From positions 1 to 62,941 of the forward strand of contig SFLD01000006.1 in the NCBI GenBank assembly GCA_004553545.1: 62,941 nt of DNA, read 5' to 3'. The notes below the pieces were generated by a model. The model did no database searches. It saw only the letters and a list, made by a program, of their open reading frames with translations, and was not told the DNA's origin. The position numbers and the translations under genes are program-made. This stretch comes from Clostridiales bacterium (lineage in GTDB: Bacteria > Bacillota > Clostridia > Oscillospirales > Oscillospiraceae). The number at the start of each line of letters is the position of its first letter. Position 1 is the first letter of the stretch. This document shows, in pieces, positions 41,131 to 49,580 of this stretch.

Positions 41131-41910
41131 ATGTATGAGCATCTGCTGCTGCAGGAGGAGGGCGGCATCGCCCTGCTCTCCATCAATAACCCCAAGTCCC
41201 TGAACGCACTGAATTCCGCCACCCTCCAGGAGCTGAACGACTGCCTGAAGAGCCTGCAGGTCCGCAAGGACATCCGGGTGGTCATCGTCACCGGCGCCGG
41301 CCCCAAGGCCTTCGTGGCCGGGGCGGACATCTCTGAGATGGTGAACGCCACCCCCGCCGAGGGCCGCGCCATGGCTCTGCTGGCGGACGAGGCTTTCTCC
41401 CGCCTGGAAAAGATGCCCCAGGTCACCATCGCTGCCGTCAACGGCTATGCTCTGGGCGGCGGCTGCGAGCTAGCCATGGCCTGCGATATCCGCATCGCGG
41501 CGGAGAGTGCCGTCTTCGGCCAGCCGGAGTGCGGCCTGGGCATCCTGCCCGGCTTCGGCGGCACCCAGCGCCTTGCCCGCCTTGTGGGCAAGGGCCGCGC
41601 CAAGGAGCTGATCTTTACCTGCGACCGCATCGACGCCCAGGAGGCATACCGCATCGGCCTTGCCAACAAGGTGGTGGCCAAGGACGCCCTGCTGGATGAG
41701 TGCCGCGCCATGGCGGGCCGCATCCTCAGCAAGGGCAGCTACGCCATCTCCCTGGCCAAGGCCAGCATCGAGAGCGGCATGGACACGGACCTCGCCAGCG
41801 GCCTGGGCCTGGAGGCCACCAACTTCGGCCTCTCCTTCGCCACCCACGATAAGAAGGAGGGTATGACCGCCTTCTTGGAAAAGCGCCCCGCGGACCTCAC
41901 GGATTTCTGA
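41131..41910 (+). CDS. Enoyl-CoA hydratase/crotonase family protein
   Basis: 259 residues of the crotonase fold. The oxyanion-hole segments AFVAGADISEM and ALGGGCELAMACD, plus both catalytic glutamates (GGGCELAMA and FGQPECGLG), are present, so hydratase activity is expected. Short-chain enoyl-CoA is the usual substrate. ATG at 41131 has AAAGGAGA about 10 bases upstream; the GTG at 41122 is too close to it. It lies 25 bases after nifJ and is probably co-transcribed. Confidence 0.9.
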   Translation: MYEHLLLQEEGGIALLSINNPKSLNALNSATLQELNDCLKSLQVRKDIRVVIVTGAGPKAFVAGADISEMVNATPAEGRAMALLADEAFSRLEKMPQVTIAAVNGYALGGGCELAMACDIRIAAESAVFGQPECGLGILPGFGGTQRLARLVGKGRAKELIFTCDRIDAQEAYRIGLANKVVAKDALLDECRAMAGRILSKGSYAISLAKASIESGMDTDLASGLGLEATNFGLSFATHDKKEGMTAFLEKRPADLTDF

Positions 41911-42102
41911 GTTTCCGCCCGGATCCTCCCTCCGGGCAGGATGATACCCTTTTTGCAGCCGACCCCTGAGCCGGGGCGGGCGCCGTGAAAGCGGCCCTGC
42001 CCCCGGCGCGGGACGGCGCGCGGCAGAGCGCCTCTGCCGTTCTCTCTGCCAGCATGACTGTTCCTCCTGTCCATGCCCCGGCATGGCAGGAAGGGCGGAT
42101 AT

Positions 42103-42267
42103 TGCAGATAGTAAGTTCTCCTTCCTGTAAAGCGCGCAAGGCGCGGGACACCTTCCGTCCCGCGCCTTGTGCGTTTCCGATGACGAGGACCCCGGCGGAA
42201 ACCTACGCCGGGGTCCTTTGCCGGTTTCAGGGGGAAATTACAGGCCCTTCTCGAAGGACTCGATTAT
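42103..42267. repeat. SASP-tail repeat, copy A (degenerate)
   Basis: This stretch aligns with 49423-49580, the 3' flank and 3' end of the intact SASP gene. Shared features are a long hairpin (AAGGCGCGGGACA / TGTCCCGCGCCTT type), a second hairpin (CCCCGGCGG / CCGCCGGGG type), the block GCCGGTTTCAGGGGGAAATTACAGG and the last SASP codons. Confidence 0.8.
42238..42267 (-). pseudogene. Last ten codons of a lost SASP gene
   Basis: On the minus strand the reading is IIESFEKGL followed by TAA, against MIESYEKNL in the intact SASP at 49553. Nothing SASP-like continues to the right, so the rest of this copy has been replaced. Confidence 0.7.
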
Positions 42268-42804
42268 CAAACAGCCGTTGGTCAGAATCACTCATTTAAC
42301 GGACGATCTGCCGCTTCTTTTCTGTCGCGGTGCTCTTGCTGACTTTGGCAGGGAAGCGGATGCGGCTGGCCGGCATCTGCCTGGTCCGGTCCGAGATCAC
42401 GATGCGTCAGGTCATCCCCCATCGCGCAGGCCCCCTCAATCACGCGGCCGAGACAGGCGGAAGGACGGATGTTCCTGGCGGCGACCTCCTGGATGGCAAT
42501 ATCATAATTCTATTTTGACCGTACTGCGCGGCAAAGCCGACTGCGGATTGTTCGGCGCGGATCAGCTTGGACAGCGAAAACAGTCCCGAAGAGCTGCTTT
42601 CGCGAGCCTCATCCATACGGAACACAACGGTGTAATTCTTGACGATCCCGCGTATGCGCCAACATAGCGATACGGCGTGGATTCCGGAGACAGGATCTCT
42701 TGCTCCTGCGTATCAGGGAGCTTATCCGCCGTTCCCGGTTCTGACGGAGTTCCGGCGATACCGACATAGATACCGGCTGGCGGAGCTTGCCGTCGGAAAT
42801 CCTG
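42268..42804 (-). other. Unassigned, probably degenerate stretch
   Basis: No intact gene recognised. On the minus strand two adjacent open pieces (one reading NYTVVFRMDEARE to GFAAQYGQN, the next NYDIAIQEVAARNIRPS to an end at 42297) join only with a frameshift near 42515, suggesting a decayed gene. The family is not recognised. Plus-strand frames here are short and unconvincing. Confidence 0.35.
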
Positions 42805-43896
42805 TTACTTTCCTCTGTAGTGAGGGAGGAACAAGGTCCGCTGGTGATCCAGCAGATGGCTGAAATGGGCCTCATCAATGGAATAGTACACACAAGCCCC
42901 CTTGACCATGCACCGCACCAGGCCCACGTCAAAGAGCTTTGTCATATGGTAGTGGATGGTGTTCCGGGCCAGGCCAAAGCGTTCCGAGAGCTCCTGACCG
43001 TAGGCCGGGCGCTCCCGGAGGTAGCAGAAGATCTCAAACCGGGTGGGGTCCCCCAGAAGGTGCAGGCACTCGCAGATATGTTCCCGGGAGCCGGACGCCA
43101 TTTGCTGCTGCTGCCGCATGAACTGCTGCATCAGTCCGCAGTAGAGAACGGGGCCGTCCGTTCCTGTTTCGAAAAACAGGTTGGAGCAGGGATCGATAAG
43201 CAGGGGGCGGATGGTATACTCTGCGCCGGGGGTCAGCTGGAAGACGCTGTTTTCCCGGAGGTAACGCTCCATCTCCGGTGAGGACATTTCCGCACTGCCG
43301 CCCCGGGCAATCTCTTTCAGGGTGGGCAGCAGCGCCAGGAAGGCCGCATACACCGGGCGGAGGCACGCCGCCGTCTGCGCCAGGACCTGGCCATAGTTCC
43401 GCAGGGCATCCAGCAGGGTCTTCCGGCTGCGCTTGGTCAGGGGCAGCTCCGGCATTTTTTTCTTCAGCAGGGCAGCGCAGTCGGTCTCCTCCGTGATCTC
43501 CTGGCCCAGGTCCAGGGAGACGAGAAAATCCCGGATCACGTCTTCCTCCGTCCGGCAGGCCATGGCGGAGAGGAAGGTCTCCAGGTCACCGGTGTGCTGG
43601 CTGGCGGCGGGGAGGAACAGCAGCAGCGCCAGGGAGTAGGCCCCGGCGGTGGAGCGGGGGAACCTTGCAAGGTCCGTGAAAAGCTCCGCCAGCGCTTCCT
43701 CCGGCAGGGCGGCCTCCCGGTCCAGCTGCTCCAGCAGCTGGCGGAATGGGGTATAGTGGCTGTGGAAAGGGGCAAGGTCTGTGCAGCCCATTTTGATGAG
43801 CCGCTTTTCCAGCAGCTCCGGGTCCAGCTTTGAGGCCCGCAGCCCCAGATAGATCAAGGATTCCAGAATTAGATTCGGTTCAGCAAGATATCGCAT
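42805..43896 (-). CDS. ArsR-type HTH regulator with large N-terminal domain
   Basis: 363 residues. The C-terminal ~90 residues form an ArsR-like winged helix (LHLLGDPTRFEIFCYLRERP then LARNTIHYHMTKLFDVGLV). The N-terminal ~260 residues are helical and not recognised, probably a sensor or dimerisation domain. ATG at 43896 has a weak GGGTGAT site; a GTG four codons earlier (43908) is the alternative. A TTGACG/CATAAT promoter lies upstream and the gene is divergent from the subtilase relic. Intact amid degenerate neighbours. Confidence 0.75.
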   Translation of the reverse strand: MRYLAEPNLILESLIYLGLRASKLDPELLEKRLIKMGCTDLAPFHSHYTPFRQLLEQLDREAALPEEALAELFTDLARFPRSTAGAYSLALLLFLPAASQHTGDLETFLSAMACRTEEDVIRDFLVSLDLGQEITEETDCAALLKKKMPELPLTKRSRKTLLDALRNYGQVLAQTAACLRPVYAAFLALLPTLKEIARGGSAEMSSPEMERYLRENSVFQLTPGAEYTIRPLLIDPCSNLFFETGTDGPVLYCGLMQQFMRQQQQMASGSREHICECLHLLGDPTRFEIFCYLRERPAYGQELSERFGLARNTIHYHMTKLFDVGLVRCMVKGACVYYSIDEAHFSHLLDHQRTLFLPHYRGK

Positions 43897-43929
43897 CGAT
43901 TGGATCACCCGTTCATACAGAATGGAACT

Positions 43930-43958
43930 ATTATGTCACATTTGGTCCAAGCCGTCAA
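43930..43958 (-). promoter_or_regulatory. Promoter of ArsR-type gene
   Basis: Minus-strand TTGACG and CATAAT, 17-base spacer. Confidence 0.6.
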
Positions 43959-44025
43959 ACTATACAATCGCATGGTAAACGATTTCTTTTGTCGGAAGCG
44001 ATTTAACGGTTTATAGAGAAAAAGG

Positions 44026-44054
44026 TTGACATTGCCCGCATGGTGTCGTAACAT
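44026..44054 (+). promoter_or_regulatory. Promoter of subtilase relic
   Basis: TTGACA and TAACAT, 17-base spacer, about 70 bases before the ATG. The relic therefore keeps a credible promoter. Confidence 0.6.
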
Positions 44055-44126
44055 GAAGACTAACATGCCATATGACCATAGAACACTTGGACAATGATCG
44101 TTGGCGATTCAAAAGGAGGAACAGCA

Positions 44127-45062
44127 ATGAAACAGAAGGCCACTGGCAGCAGGATCCTTGCGCTTCTGCTGGCCGTGACACTGCTGGCAAGTCTGGTCAT
44201 CCCTGCGGCTGCGGCCGGCAGGAACGATCTGACCCAGCTGGCAGTTGAGCAGATCGACAACGACCTTGTGACCGCACAGCTGCCCGGACAGCAGCAAACG
44301 GCCAACGCGGCACAGGAGGAGACCCACGCGGCCAGCGACATGGTCCGTGTGTCCATCGTCCTGGAAAAGAAGTCCACCCTGGAAGCGGGCTACACCGCCC
44401 AGGAGGCCACCGACAGCGCCCGGGCCATGAACTACCGGGAGAGCCTGCAGGCCCAGCAGGAAACGCTGAGCCGCAAGATCTCCAGGGTGGCTCTGGACGG
44501 TCAGAAGCTGGACGTTGTCTGGAACCTGACCCTGGCTACCAACGTGATCTCCGCCAACGTGCCCTATGGCGTGGAGCAGGCGTCCAAGGAGAGCGGCGTG
44601 AACTACGCCAGCCAGCTGCTGACCACCGGCAAGATCGAGACCGTCCTGGACCAGCTGAACGCCTATCAGCGGAACGCCGAGGCCGAGAACACCGTCACCG
44701 CCGACCAGCTCTATGTCAATGCCAAGGCCCCCTTTGGCTACAACTACATCGACGGCAACTTTGACGTGACCCACGACAACGACTCCAACGGTTCCCACGG
44801 CTCCCACGTCTCCGGCATCGCCGCCGCCAACCGCTACCTCAAGACAGAGGACGGCTATGTGGACGCGCTGGAGGCCGTCAACGTGGCCGGTAACGCCCCC
44901 GACGCCGCCCAGGTGGCGGAGTACGCCATCCCGGCCTTCCAGTGGGCTGTGGGCGCCGGCATCATCAACGGCACCACTGCAACGACCCTGAGCCCCAAGG
45001 GCAGCGCCACCCGCGGCCAGGTCGCGGCCATCCTGCACCGCTACTGCGAGTGGATCGGCTGA
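44127..45062 (+). CDS. Internally deleted subtilase (S8) with SLH tail
   Basis: 311 residues, open throughout. A signal peptide (residues 1-30) is followed by a propeptide-like region with VISANVPYG. A join then comes where S8 family members carry the catalytic Asp block (IAIIDTG-like), which is absent. Next is the His block (NGSHGSHVSGIAAANRY) and VNVAGNAPDA, and then an abrupt switch to an S-layer homology repeat (AFQWAVGAGIINGTT ... ATRGQVAAILHRY). The Ser block and presumably more than a thousand residues are gone. It cannot be a protease, but may still be exported and bind the wall. ATG follows AAAAGGAGG. Confidence 0.75.
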   Translation: MKQKATGSRILALLLAVTLLASLVIPAAAAGRNDLTQLAVEQIDNDLVTAQLPGQQQTANAAQEETHAASDMVRVSIVLEKKSTLEAGYTAQEATDSARAMNYRESLQAQQETLSRKISRVALDGQKLDVVWNLTLATNVISANVPYGVEQASKESGVNYASQLLTTGKIETVLDQLNAYQRNAEAENTVTADQLYVNAKAPFGYNYIDGNFDVTHDNDSNGSHGSHVSGIAAANRYLKTEDGYVDALEAVNVAGNAPDAAQVAEYAIPAFQWAVGAGIINGTTATTLSPKGSATRGQVAAILHRYCEWIG

Positions 45063-45102
45063 GACCGACGGAAACCTGACGCAAAAAACACCCATGCAGC
45101 AG

Positions 45103-45137
45103 AAAGGACCCCTCCGGCAAAACCGGAGGGGTCCTTT
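45103..45137 (+). terminator. Terminator after subtilase relic
   Basis: Perfect stem AAAGGACCCCTCCGG / CCGGAGGGGTCCTTT with loop CAAAA; short T-run. Confidence 0.65.
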
Positions 45138-45306
45138 GCGTGAAAGCGAGGGCTGCAGTGTGGCGCTTGCCAGCTGTGTTTCCGAAGCAAGCGCTGACGG
45201 ATAGGTCCTACCCAGAAAGAGCGTTTTCGGGCAGACCGTGCGGGAAAGCAGCTGCGATATGATGTACTGATAGGGGGAGCATCTTCGGGGACGGAATGAG
45301 AAGACC

Positions 45307-46443
45307 TTACTCCCGAATGCAAACGCCGATGCCGTTGACTTCCACGCCTTCGTCGGCGGGGATCAGCAGGTACTTTCGGCCGTCGATGATCCGGGTCTCA
45401 ATGAGGTAACTGTTCTCCGGTGCGATGGAGATCTTCACCTCCGGCGTGGTGACCTCGAATTTCTTGCTCTCGATGATGTTGCCGGGGGCCAGCGCGGCGT
45501 CCTCGCCGTAACGCTTGGCACATGCTTTCTGGAAGGTCTCAATCCGCTCCGGCGCTACGCCGCTGTCGGCCAGGATGCCGCCGACGTCCCGGGCGGTAAG
45601 GGTCAAAGGCTCCGGGTCATGGGTCTCACGGTGATCCTCTATCCGGGCGCGGATCTGCTCATGGACAGCCTGGACCACATCGTAGCTGCAATCCCGGTCC
45701 AGGGCCTCCGTCAGAGCGGTGTCAAAGGCGTTCTTCTGCTCGGCGGAGGACATGGGAGGCTCTACCCGAAAGAGCGCGTCGATGACGTCCTGGGGGAGCT
45801 CCGCGGGGTTCTTGGCGTAAAAGAGGGCATTGTAGATATTGGCGGCACGATCATCGAAGGCGGGATACAGAAAGCCAAACTCCGGCGCCAGAGCGACATG
45901 CCCCGTGGAGCCGGGATGAAACTCATTTCGCTCGATGTCATAGCGGAGGGCCAGGGTGGGGGCCTTTACCGGACACGCGGCGCAGACGAAATAGCGGAAA
46001 ACGGTATCTCCGGCGTCTGCCAGCAGAATGTCATCCTTGCCCCGATGGGGGACATCATAGGCATCGGCAGCCAGGAGGATAAGGTAGTTGCTTTCCTGCA
46101 TGTCCAGGGCGTCGATGATCCTGCGGAAGAGGGCTTCCCGGGCGTTGGGGTCCTTGCCCTCCGTCTGGCGGATCGTTTGGAGGAGCCGGTGCTCGTCACT
46201 GTCCGCGACCTGCTCGGTGGAGAAGACGATGTCTACCAGGTTTTTCCCCAGAGAGCCGGAGAGTGTCTTTTTCAGCAGTGCCAGATACATCTCCTGCTCC
46301 TCCGGCTGCATGAGGCCAAGGGAGGTGTCGATCCAGGCGATGATCTCCTTATTGCTGTTGACATAGCAGCCGAAGATTTTTGAGATATTGCACCGGTCCG
46401 GCCGGAAGCGGCGGCGCAGTTCATTCAGTTCCTTCTGATTCAT
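45307..46443 (-). CDS. DUF4317 family protein
   Basis: 378 residues opening MNQKELNELRRRFRPDRCNI, the usual start of the DUF4317 family found in Clostridia. Other family segments are GCYVNSNKEIIAWIDTSLG, ILLAADAYDVPHRGKD and the closing EVNGIGVCIRE. Cytosolic, no membrane segments. Function not known. ATG has AGGAGG 7 bases upstream and its own promoter. It looks intact despite degenerate neighbours. Confidence 0.85.
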   Translation of the reverse strand: MNQKELNELRRRFRPDRCNISKIFGCYVNSNKEIIAWIDTSLGLMQPEEQEMYLALLKKTLSGSLGKNLVDIVFSTEQVADSDEHRLLQTIRQTEGKDPNAREALFRRIIDALDMQESNYLILLAADAYDVPHRGKDDILLADAGDTVFRYFVCAACPVKAPTLALRYDIERNEFHPGSTGHVALAPEFGFLYPAFDDRAANIYNALFYAKNPAELPQDVIDALFRVEPPMSSAEQKNAFDTALTEALDRDCSYDVVQAVHEQIRARIEDHRETHDPEPLTLTARDVGGILADSGVAPERIETFQKACAKRYGEDAALAPGNIIESKKFEVTTPEVKISIAPENSYLIETRIIDGRKYLLIPADEGVEVNGIGVCIRE

Positions 46444-46482
46444 GGTGTTCCTCCTGTGTGCGTTGGTAGAGAGCGGAATTGC

Positions 46483-46511
46483 ATTGTACCACGTTGACTT
46501 CTTTGGGGCAA
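46483..46511 (-). promoter_or_regulatory. Promoter of DUF4317 gene
   Basis: Minus-strand TTGCCC and TACAAT, 17-base spacer, about 40 bases before the ATG. Confidence 0.55.
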
Positions 46512-47125
46512 GTGAAAACGAGGAGCTGATTTTGTGAGAGGTTGAAAAATTTCGGCAGGATGCATGCAACATTTTGCGGTGGTCACGAAACATTTCTTAT
46601 GTACGGATAGGATGAGTGCTATTCTCTTTCAATATCGTGTTTATCAAAATCTTTCTCCATGGATACCGGCCTTCTTTGATCCATACTGCTGTAAAATCAC
46701 TGCTGCATCTGCATTTCGTCCATTTGACGCATGTTCACAAAGGGGGAGCGCATTTTCACTGGGTACTAGCGATTTCGATCACATGAGTTGCAAGGTCTGC
46801 TGTGGATCCTTTTTCGCTGTGCGCGGACCACTTTCCGGGGCTGCGTCAAGTATGCCGTATTTTCCGTAATTTGTCATACTGTACGAGAAAATCGTTCGCT
46901 TAAAATGAAACAGCCGAAGGACAGGCGGTTGCCGCTTCCTCGGCTGTTTTGCGAAAGAGAACTGCGATGGGCACTTGCCGGCGGCGGAACGGAGGGGGGA
47001 TTTTTTGATGTCGACGGAAGGAAAGGCTTGTCTGATACAGCGCTTTTTGTGCGATAATTGATAATGGAGCGTAGCCTTTTCGCGCTATGGTGCGCACCGA
47101 TATCAAAGCAGAGGGAGAGAGACCG
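46512..47125. other. Gene-poor stretch, lower GC
   Basis: About 600 bases with no convincing gene. Base composition is visibly lower in GC than the surroundings between roughly 46560 and 46900. The longest frame (about 100 codons from 46564) has no recognisable family and no ribosome site. A hairpin at 46909-46950 is the only clear structure. Confidence 0.5.
46909..46950. terminator. Terminator-like hairpin
   Basis: AAACAGCCGAAGGA pairs with TCCTCGGCTGTTT, with a T-run on the plus side and Ts on the minus side. No intact gene ends here, so it may be left over from a lost gene. Confidence 0.4.
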
Positions 47126-47830
47126 ATGAGAGAAGTGAACGAGGCGTCGATACAGGCCTATTGCCGATACTTGATCCGTGAGGAGAAAAGCGCAGCGACG
47201 GTAGAGAAATACATTCGGGATGTCCGCGCTTTTGCTGCATTCCTTGGGAAGAGGGAAGTTACGAAAAGCGGAGTGATCGAGTTCAAGAAGCATCTGCTGG
47301 AAAGTGGGTATGCGGTCCGGTCGATCAATTCCATGCTGGCCAGTCTGAACGGTTTTCTGAAATTCCTGGGGCGAGCGGATTGCAGAGTCAGATCGGTCAA
47401 GCTGCAGAAGCAGGTTTACTGTACAGAGGAGAGAGAACTGACCAGGCTGGAGTATCAGCGGCTCTTACACGCGGCGAAAAGGCAGGAACAGCTCTGGCTG
47501 GTGATGCAGGCGATCTGCGGGACCGGCATCCGGGTGTCGGAGCTGCGTTTCTTCACCGTGGAGGCAGTGACGCGCGGAGAGATCTCCGTGAACTGCAAGG
47601 CGAAGACCCGGGTCATTCTGATCCCCGGCAAACTGAGAAGAGCGCTTTTGAACTATGCCAGAAAGCAAAAGATCCGCTCCGGCGTGATCTTTCTCACGCG
47701 GAGCGGAAAGCCGATGGGGCGGAAAATGATCTGGGCGCAGATGAAGGGACTGTGTAAGGCTGCCAATGTGGACCCGAGGAAGGTGTTTCCGCATATCTTG
47801 TGGCTTCCGTGGATGAGACCGGGGAACTGA
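47126..47830 (+). pseudogene. Tyrosine recombinase, 3'-truncated by fusion
   Basis: XerC/D-like integrase. The N-terminal SAM-like core-binding domain (AYCRYLIREEKSAATVEKYI) and the start of the catalytic domain (GTGIRVSELRF with catalytic Arg I, and KAKTRVILIPGK with the beta-hairpin Lys) are present. At VFPH the expected NLRHLFA (His-x-x-Arg) is replaced by ILWLPWMRPGN and a stop, so His, Arg II, His and the Tyr nucleophile are lost. The break coincides with the start of CnaB/LPQTG coding sequence in another frame. Inactive as a recombinase. Confidence 0.85.
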
Positions 47831-48630
47831 CCCCGACGGATGACTTCGATTCGTTCCAGGTGGACATTCGCGGTAAGAACGATGAGGCATGGAGAGCGCT
47901 TGCCTCCACGCTGGAGGGATATGTCCTTCGGGACGGCGTCGCTCCGGCAGACAGCGGGAAGACGGATGCGGACGGGCAGCTGCACTTCCCGACGGACGGC
48001 AGGAAACTGACGCCGGGCTTGTATCTGGTGCTGGGGTCCCGCCATACCCAGGGCGGTCAGCGCTATGATCCGATGCCGTTCATGGTCATGCTGCCGACCC
48101 AGGACACGGAGAGGAACGCGTGGGTCTATGACGTGCTCGTGAGCCCGAAGTTTGAAGCCTCTGCCATCCCCGATACGCCGTCTGCCATCACCCGCAAAGT
48201 GCTGAAGGTGTGGGATGACGCGGGCAGCGAGAAGGACCGCCCGACGGAGGTCACGGTGCAGCTGCTCCGGGATGGCGCGGTATATGATACGGTGACCTTA
48301 AGCGCCGGGAACGGATGGAGCCATACATGGTCCGGGCTGGACGACAGCTGCACCTGGACGGTGGTCGAAAAGGCGTGCGAGGGCTATACGGTCCGGGTCG
48401 AACGGGAGGGGATCACCTTTGTGATGACCAATACCTATGCAGCGGAGATCCCGGACGATCCCACGCCGGAGGCGCCGCTGCCGCCGGACCCCGCGAAGCC
48501 GACGCCCAGCGGTCCGACCCTGCCCCAGACCGGTCAGGTCTGGTGGCCGGTACCGCTTTTGCTGATGACCGGGCTGCTGCTTCTTGCGGTCGGCCTGTTC
48601 CGCCGCAGAACGACCGGCGACGAAGGGTAA
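47800..48630 (+). pseudogene. LPQTG-anchored CnaB-domain surface protein, beheaded
   Basis: 276 codons read from GTG 47800. The recognisable part begins at VASVDETGELTP and runs through a pilin-like domain, a CnaB repeat (ITRKVLKVWDDAGSEKD to VMTNTY), a proline-rich stalk and a complete sortase signal LPQTG plus membrane helix and RRRTTGDEG tail. The signal peptide and N-terminal strand are missing, replaced by integrase sequence in another frame. Without a secretion signal it cannot reach the wall. The GTG is a chance start. Confidence 0.8.
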
Positions 48631-48641
48631 AAGAGAGAAAA

Positions 48642-48690
48642 GCCCCGCCCGATCCCGCAAGCTGACAGCGGACCGGACGGGGCCTTTTTT
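48642..48690 (+). terminator. Terminator of CnaB-protein gene
   Basis: Imperfect stem GCCCCGCCCGATCC / GGACCGGACGGGGC with a long loop, followed by six Ts. Confidence 0.7.
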
Positions 48691-48778
48691 GCGTCGGATG
48701 CCATAACGGCGCTGAAGGGTTGCATGAACGCGAAAGGGCGGAATTCTGGAAAGTGGTGGAATCTCAAGTGCGGCTGCG

Positions 48779-49162
48779 TTATTCTCTCAGCGAGCAGATA
48801 CTTTTCTGCTGGGATAAAATGGAATGATTGAATGCTGCCTCGGCCAGAGCGGGCATTCCGCCAAACTGCGCGTAGGCTTCAAACGGGGCGCGCAGTTCAT
48901 ATGCTTCGCCGCCTTTCCCCTTGACGCGCTGTTTCGTGCTGCCGTTGGGCGCTTTGTACTCCTCCGGCAGGTAGCCGTGGAAATCCAAGAACTCACGGAA
49001 CGACAGCGGCGGCATTTTGATCTCCACATAGCGCCCGGACAGATAGGTGGACAATTCGGAAGAGAGCGGGTAGGCGTTGGAGCCGGTCACGACCTTGATG
49101 ACCTCCATATCCTGAACGGAAATGAGCTTATCAAGATACTGCAATCTGTTTTTTAACTCCAT
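48779..49162 (-). pseudogene. AAA/DUF4143 ATPase lacking its nucleotide-binding core
   Basis: 127 residues. It starts like the AAA_14/DUF4143 family (MELKNRLQYLDKLISVQDME then IKVVTG), but passes directly into the later VTGSN segment (SNAYPLSSELSTYLSGRYVE) and PLSFREFLDFHGY. Walker A and Walker B, which lie between the family's two VTG motifs, are gone. The C terminus is also cut after GGMPALAEA. The frame is kept across the join, as if the two similar VTG-coding stretches recombined. Confidence 0.78.
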
Positions 49163-49325
49163 GATCCTGTCACCACCTATATCAGCTATAAGTAAAGTTT
49201 TTTACATTGATGTGAATAACTTTCTTGATGAGAAAGCTTGTGACATTGATACTAACTTTGATGAGCGCGTACGTACTTGCAGTAACCTGGCGCTGAGGTT
49301 AGCGTTTGGAGTGTGGGCCATTGGT
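49163..49325. other. AT-rich stretch, nothing recognised
   Basis: Visibly AT-richer than flanks. A plus-strand frame reads FYIDVNNFLDEKACDIDTNF with no family recognised. Possibly left by lost mobile DNA. Confidence 0.3.
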
Positions 49326-49396
49326 ATCTGGTGTGCAACGATCTGACCTTCGGAGCGCAGCATTGCTGCCTGCATGGGTCATTGGGATTTCGACTG
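49326..49396 (+). pseudogene. Scrap of an aconitase X 3' end
   Basis: 21 bases (49376-49396) are identical to 31725-31745, the codons for GHWDFD plus flanks at the end of aconitase X copy 2. In the same frame upstream, weak similarity continues (IWC, then SIAACMG against VDAAIKG) with an in-frame TGA. A third, decayed aconitase X copy or a transferred end fragment. Confidence 0.55.
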
Positions 49397-49422
49397 GGAA
49401 GAGTTCGCTTCCCAATGAACCC

Positions 49423-49580
49423 TGCAGATCAGTCCTCCTTTCTGCAACGCGCAAGGCGCGGGACACCTTCTGTCCCGCGCCTTGCGCGTTTCTAGAGGAA
49501 AGGGCCCCGGTGGAAATTTCCGCCGGGGCCCTTTGCCGGTTTCAGGGGGAAATTACAGGTTCTTCTCGTAGGACTCGATC
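49423..49580. repeat. SASP-tail repeat, copy B
   Basis: Counterpart of 42103-42267 in the same orientation. It contains a perfect 18-bp stem at 49448-49488, a second hairpin at 49502-49531 and the last codons of the intact SASP gene. Confidence 0.8.
49502..49531 (-). terminator. Terminator of SASP gene
   Basis: Stem GGGCCCCGGYGGAAA / TTTCCGCCGGGGCCC, 20 bases after the SASP stop on the minus strand and followed by TTTCCTCT. A second long hairpin (49448-49488) follows it. Confidence 0.65.

Noticed and set aside
47126..49580. Active integrative element
   Set aside because: The recombinase has lost most catalytic residues and no att repeats, excisionase or cargo module was found.
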